Translations under genes and position numbers: made by a program
The notes under the pieces: model-generated
What the model was told of the DNA's origin: nothing
Seen by the model: the letters and a program-made list of their open reading frames with translations, nothing else
Databases searched by the model: none
From: Alistipes sp. dk3624
Lineage (GTDB): Bacteria; Bacteroidota; Bacteroidia; Bacteroidales; Rikenellaceae
Direction: 5' to 3'
DNA: 64,000 bases
NCBI RefSeq assembly: GCF_009557455.1
Contig: NZ_CP045651.1
Location: 2,728,001 to 2,792,000, forward strand
Shown: one piece after another, positions 61,793 through 64,000 of the stretch
Position numbering within the stretch: position 1 is the stretch's first letter
Layout: the number at the start of each line of letters is the position of its first letter

Positions 61793-63430
61793 TTATTCGT
61801 CGTAAATCAGTTCGAAATCGTCGACCCACATTTTACTGTCGCGGCTACCGGTGAAGTAGTCCCCGTATCTTGAGGCCGAGCATACCAGTACGAGGTGGGT
61901 CGGAACGATGTTCGTCGCGTTGTATTCCAGTTTGATCGTGAACTCCTGCCAGCCTTCGGTGGATTGCGAGAATACCAGTTCTCCGTAAGCGACTACCGCC
62001 GGGCTGTTCGGGTTGAAGAAGGTGTTTTTGTCCCGCGTGTCGATGCAGATCGGTATCTCGTCGGTGCCGACCAGCGGATCGCCGTCTTCTTTCTCGCAGA
62101 CGCCGTATTCCTGGGGAGTCCACGTGCCCAGCGCGAAATAAATGATTCCGTTGTCGGGATCGCCTTTGGCGATGGTCGTTCCCGGGGGCTGGGTCGTGCC
62201 GACGTCGGTAATGTTTCCGCAGGTATATTTTACCCATCCGTGCAGTGCGGTGGGCCGCAGCGTGAACGGGCGGCCGAAGCCGACGATGCCGTTCGTGCCC
62301 CGGGTACCTATATACTTGCCTACGAACAGGTTGCCTGCGGCCAGCTTGCCTACTCCGGCGATGCCGACGAGTTTCGATTCGAGCCGGGCGGCGTATTGCC
62401 CCGGGCTGCCCGGCCGCGTTTCGGCGACTTTGTCGGTCAGCGTCGTGCCGGCAATGGCGGCGCCCGTATTGCCCGTGCCCCAGTAGGCCCCGTCCCTGGT
62501 CGGACCCGGGTAGACGATGTCTTTTTCCGTGCACCATTCTTCGAACCCTCCGCCGGTCAGTACGGCTTCGGGATCGGTCGTCAGCGTCGTTACCGGCGAG
62601 AGGTCGTCGTCCGAAACGGCCACCACTTCGTAGGCCGTTTCGGGTTCCAGCCCGGCGATGCGGGTATGGAACGCCCCGCCCGACACCTGGATCTTGTCGG
62701 AGGGCACTTCGATCCACTGAGCGTCGCCTTGTTTGCGGTAACGGAATCCGAGCGCCGCGCCGCTGCGTCCTTCGGCATAGAGCCAGATGATCCGCGACCA
62801 GGCGTCGGTCTGCGTGAACTGCACGGTCACTTCGGTCGGAACGACGTACAACATCCATTGTTCGGTGAAGTCGTGGTATTTGATTTCTACCGACCGGAAC
62901 GTTTCGAACGAAGTCAGTTCTTCGGCCGCGGGGGTCATGGTCGTGATGTCTTTCGGGCCGAGTTTGAGTCGGGTGATCCGGATGTGCTGCATGTCGGTTC
63001 CGGTAGGGACGTACGCGCGGGCGATTCGTTTGTCGGGGTCGAATTCGGCGGCGCCGATCTGCGACTCGACCGTGAAAAAGCGTTCGATCGGTTGGTCGGC
63101 CCGCAGTGTCCAGTCGTAGTCCTGGTAGAGCGACAGAACGACGGACAGGTCGGCCCGCAGGTCGAATTCGCCCGACAGCGGAATCGACGAACGTCCTCCC
63201 TCGGTAATCGTTATTTCGCTGATCGGAACCCGGCTGATGTCGGTCGTCTCGTCCAGGTGCAGGGTGACGATCCGGTTTTTTGTGTCGATGTCGGAACTTT
63301 CGCAGGTGAAGCCCTCGCCCTGTACCGACAGGATGTCGATGGATACGACCGGATACGGGATGTCGTTGCGGATACAGGCCCCCAGCGTCAGCGTCAGTAA
63401 CAGGATACAGTAGCGTCGAATGTTCATCAT
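61793..63430 (-). CDS. PCMD-domain lipoprotein
   Basis: 545 residues from the ATG at 63430 (MMNIRRYCILLLTLTLGAC); the frame is open to 63595 inside the upstream gene, but only this start gives a lipobox. The C-terminal ~240 residues carry the PCMD (putative carbohydrate metabolism domain) pattern: GGFEEWCTE, GAYWGTGNTG, ARLESKLVGIAGVGKLAAGNLFVG, MWVDDFELIY. The N-terminal part consists of beta-sandwich/Ig-like segments, one of which (TRIAGLEPETAYEVVAVSDDD) looks like an Fn3-type fold. A surface protein likely to bind a carbohydrate. It starts 8 bp after the barrel-protein gene. Confidence 0.85.
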   Translation of the reverse strand: MMNIRRYCILLLTLTLGACIRNDIPYPVVSIDILSVQGEGFTCESSDIDTKNRIVTLHLDETTDISRVPISEITITEGGRSSIPLSGEFDLRADLSVVLSLYQDYDWTLRADQPIERFFTVESQIGAAEFDPDKRIARAYVPTGTDMQHIRITRLKLGPKDITTMTPAAEELTSFETFRSVEIKYHDFTEQWMLYVVPTEVTVQFTQTDAWSRIIWLYAEGRSGAALGFRYRKQGDAQWIEVPSDKIQVSGGAFHTRIAGLEPETAYEVVAVSDDDLSPVTTLTTDPEAVLTGGGFEEWCTEKDIVYPGPTRDGAYWGTGNTGAAIAGTTLTDKVAETRPGSPGQYAARLESKLVGIAGVGKLAAGNLFVGKYIGTRGTNGIVGFGRPFTLRPTALHGWVKYTCGNITDVGTTQPPGTTIAKGDPDNGIIYFALGTWTPQEYGVCEKEDGDPLVGTDEIPICIDTRDKNTFFNPNSPAVVAYGELVFSQSTEGWQEFTIKLEYNATNIVPTHLVLVCSASRYGDYFTGSRDSKMWVDDFELIYDE

Positions 63431-63438
63431 GGTATCGT

Positions 63439-64000
63439 TTACAGGTGTATGTTCAGCCCGATCCGGATGTTGGCCAAGTTCAGGCGGAAAAGCATTTTCG
63501 AGGCGTGGCGGGTTCCGACGACGTTTCCTTCGGGGTCTTTCTGCGTCACTTTGTTGAACTGGATTCCTCCGAGTCCGAACGAGAGCGTGCCGCACACGTT
63601 GGGAAAAATATAGACGGCCACGCCGGGATTGAACGAAAAGCGGAACTGCAGGTTGTCGCTGTTGGTGTATTTCATCTTTCCGTCGGATTCGTAGGCCAGG
63701 CTCGTCGAACCGGTCTTGACCGCGAACTCCAGTTCGGCGAAGAACCCGAAATGGCCTTTGGCATCGATCCCGGCGTACGAACGTAGGAACGCCCCGTAGG
63801 AAGCGGAGTGGCTCTTGAGGCTGACGTTTGCGAAAGACATGTTCACGTCGTTGACTTCGCCCAGGTCGAGCGTGGCGCTTCCCAGATTGCCTTCCATCTG
63901 CGTATAGCCGAAACGGGCGCCGACGCTCAGGTTGTCTTTGATGAAGTAGCCGAACGACGGGTTGACCGTAAAGATGCTGCCGCTGAGGTTGATCCCGTCG
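63439..64000 (-). CDS. Outer-membrane beta-barrel protein, partial (5' end outside the window)
   Basis: The open frame continues through base 64000 without a start, so at least 187 residues are visible. The alternating strands (SIFTVNPSFGYFIKDNLSVGARFGYTQ, HFGFFAELEFAVKTG, FRFSFNPGVAVYIFP, CGTLSFGLGGIQFN, IRIGLNIHL at the end) are typical of OprF/OmpW-like eight-stranded barrels of Bacteroidota. It is probably co-transcribed with the PCMD lipoprotein. Function unknown. Confidence 0.75.
   Translation of the reverse strand, partial: DGINLSGSIFTVNPSFGYFIKDNLSVGARFGYTQMEGNLGSATLDLGEVNDVNMSFANVSLKSHSASYGAFLRSYAGIDAKGHFGFFAELEFAVKTGSTSLAYESDGKMKYTNSDNLQFRFSFNPGVAVYIFPNVCGTLSFGLGGIQFNKVTQKDPEGNVVGTRHASKMLFRLNLANIRIGLNIHL

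Overview
The window reads as chromosomal DNA of a Bacteroidota bacterium, most likely an Alistipes-like (Rikenellaceae) gut species. The reasons are the fairly high GC of most genes (roughly 55-60 % by eye), many promoters with the Bacteroidota -7 element TAnnTTTG and a TTG/TTTG about 19-20 bp upstream, many lipoproteins, and family content typical of the phylum (LruC, DUF4493, PCMD, S46 peptidase, M56 peptidase with a SusC-plug-like tail, MG2-domain protein). The species is inferred; the phylum is well supported.

Layout. 1-9.1 kb: FAH-family hydrolase, Crp/Fnr regulator, SDR, Maf, LruC lipoprotein, then on the minus strand a sirtuin, a GH32 fructan/sucrose hydrolase and aspS. 9.2-10.1 kb: tadA, whose last ~85 bp are repeated 476 bp downstream, enclosing an AT-rich insert with one small membrane protein gene. 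10.2-15.4 kb: two BlaI-type repressor/M56 sensor-peptidase pairs facing each other around a VanX-like D-Ala-D-Ala dipeptidase, with matching palindromic operators. 15.6-20.3 kb: low-molecular-weight phosphatase, FMN reductase, a calcineurin-like protein with a damaged active site, and wecC-wecB (UDP-ManNAcA synthesis). 20.4-23.1 kb: a beta-propeller lipoprotein and a DUF4493 lipoprotein. 23.2-32.6 kb: a minus-strand run from rpe through ABC-F, rlmB, M20 deacylase, M16 peptidase and argH to a YgjP-like peptidase. 32.7-38.3 kb: rmuC, then the aromatic operon pheA-aminotransferase-tyrA-DAHP synthase/chorismate mutase behind a complete leader-peptide attenuator. 38.6-42.5 kb: WG-repeat protein kinase, VWA protein, and a pseudokinase/WG gene broken by a frameshift. 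42.5-48.8 kb (minus): DPP7-like S46 peptidase, NapH-like ferredoxin, histidinol-phosphatase, outer-membrane protein. 49.05 kb: tRNA-Arg(UCU). 49.4-59.0 kb: a seven-gene envelope redox operon (porin, imelysin, di-heme oxidoreductase, second porin, haem-c lipoprotein, RidA-like protein, ResB/CcsA). 59.0-64.0 kb (minus): MG2 protein, PCMD lipoprotein, and an outer-membrane barrel cut by the window edge.

The most notable items are: the Phe/Tyr leader peptide with mutually exclusive terminator and antiterminator in front of pheA; the WG-kinase/VWA/WG-pseudokinase module; the cassette inserted at the tadA 3' end; the twin BlaI operators placed between the -33 and -7 elements; and the metallophosphoesterase that has lost several expected metal ligands. 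No CRISPR array, rRNA or insertion-sequence transposase was seen.
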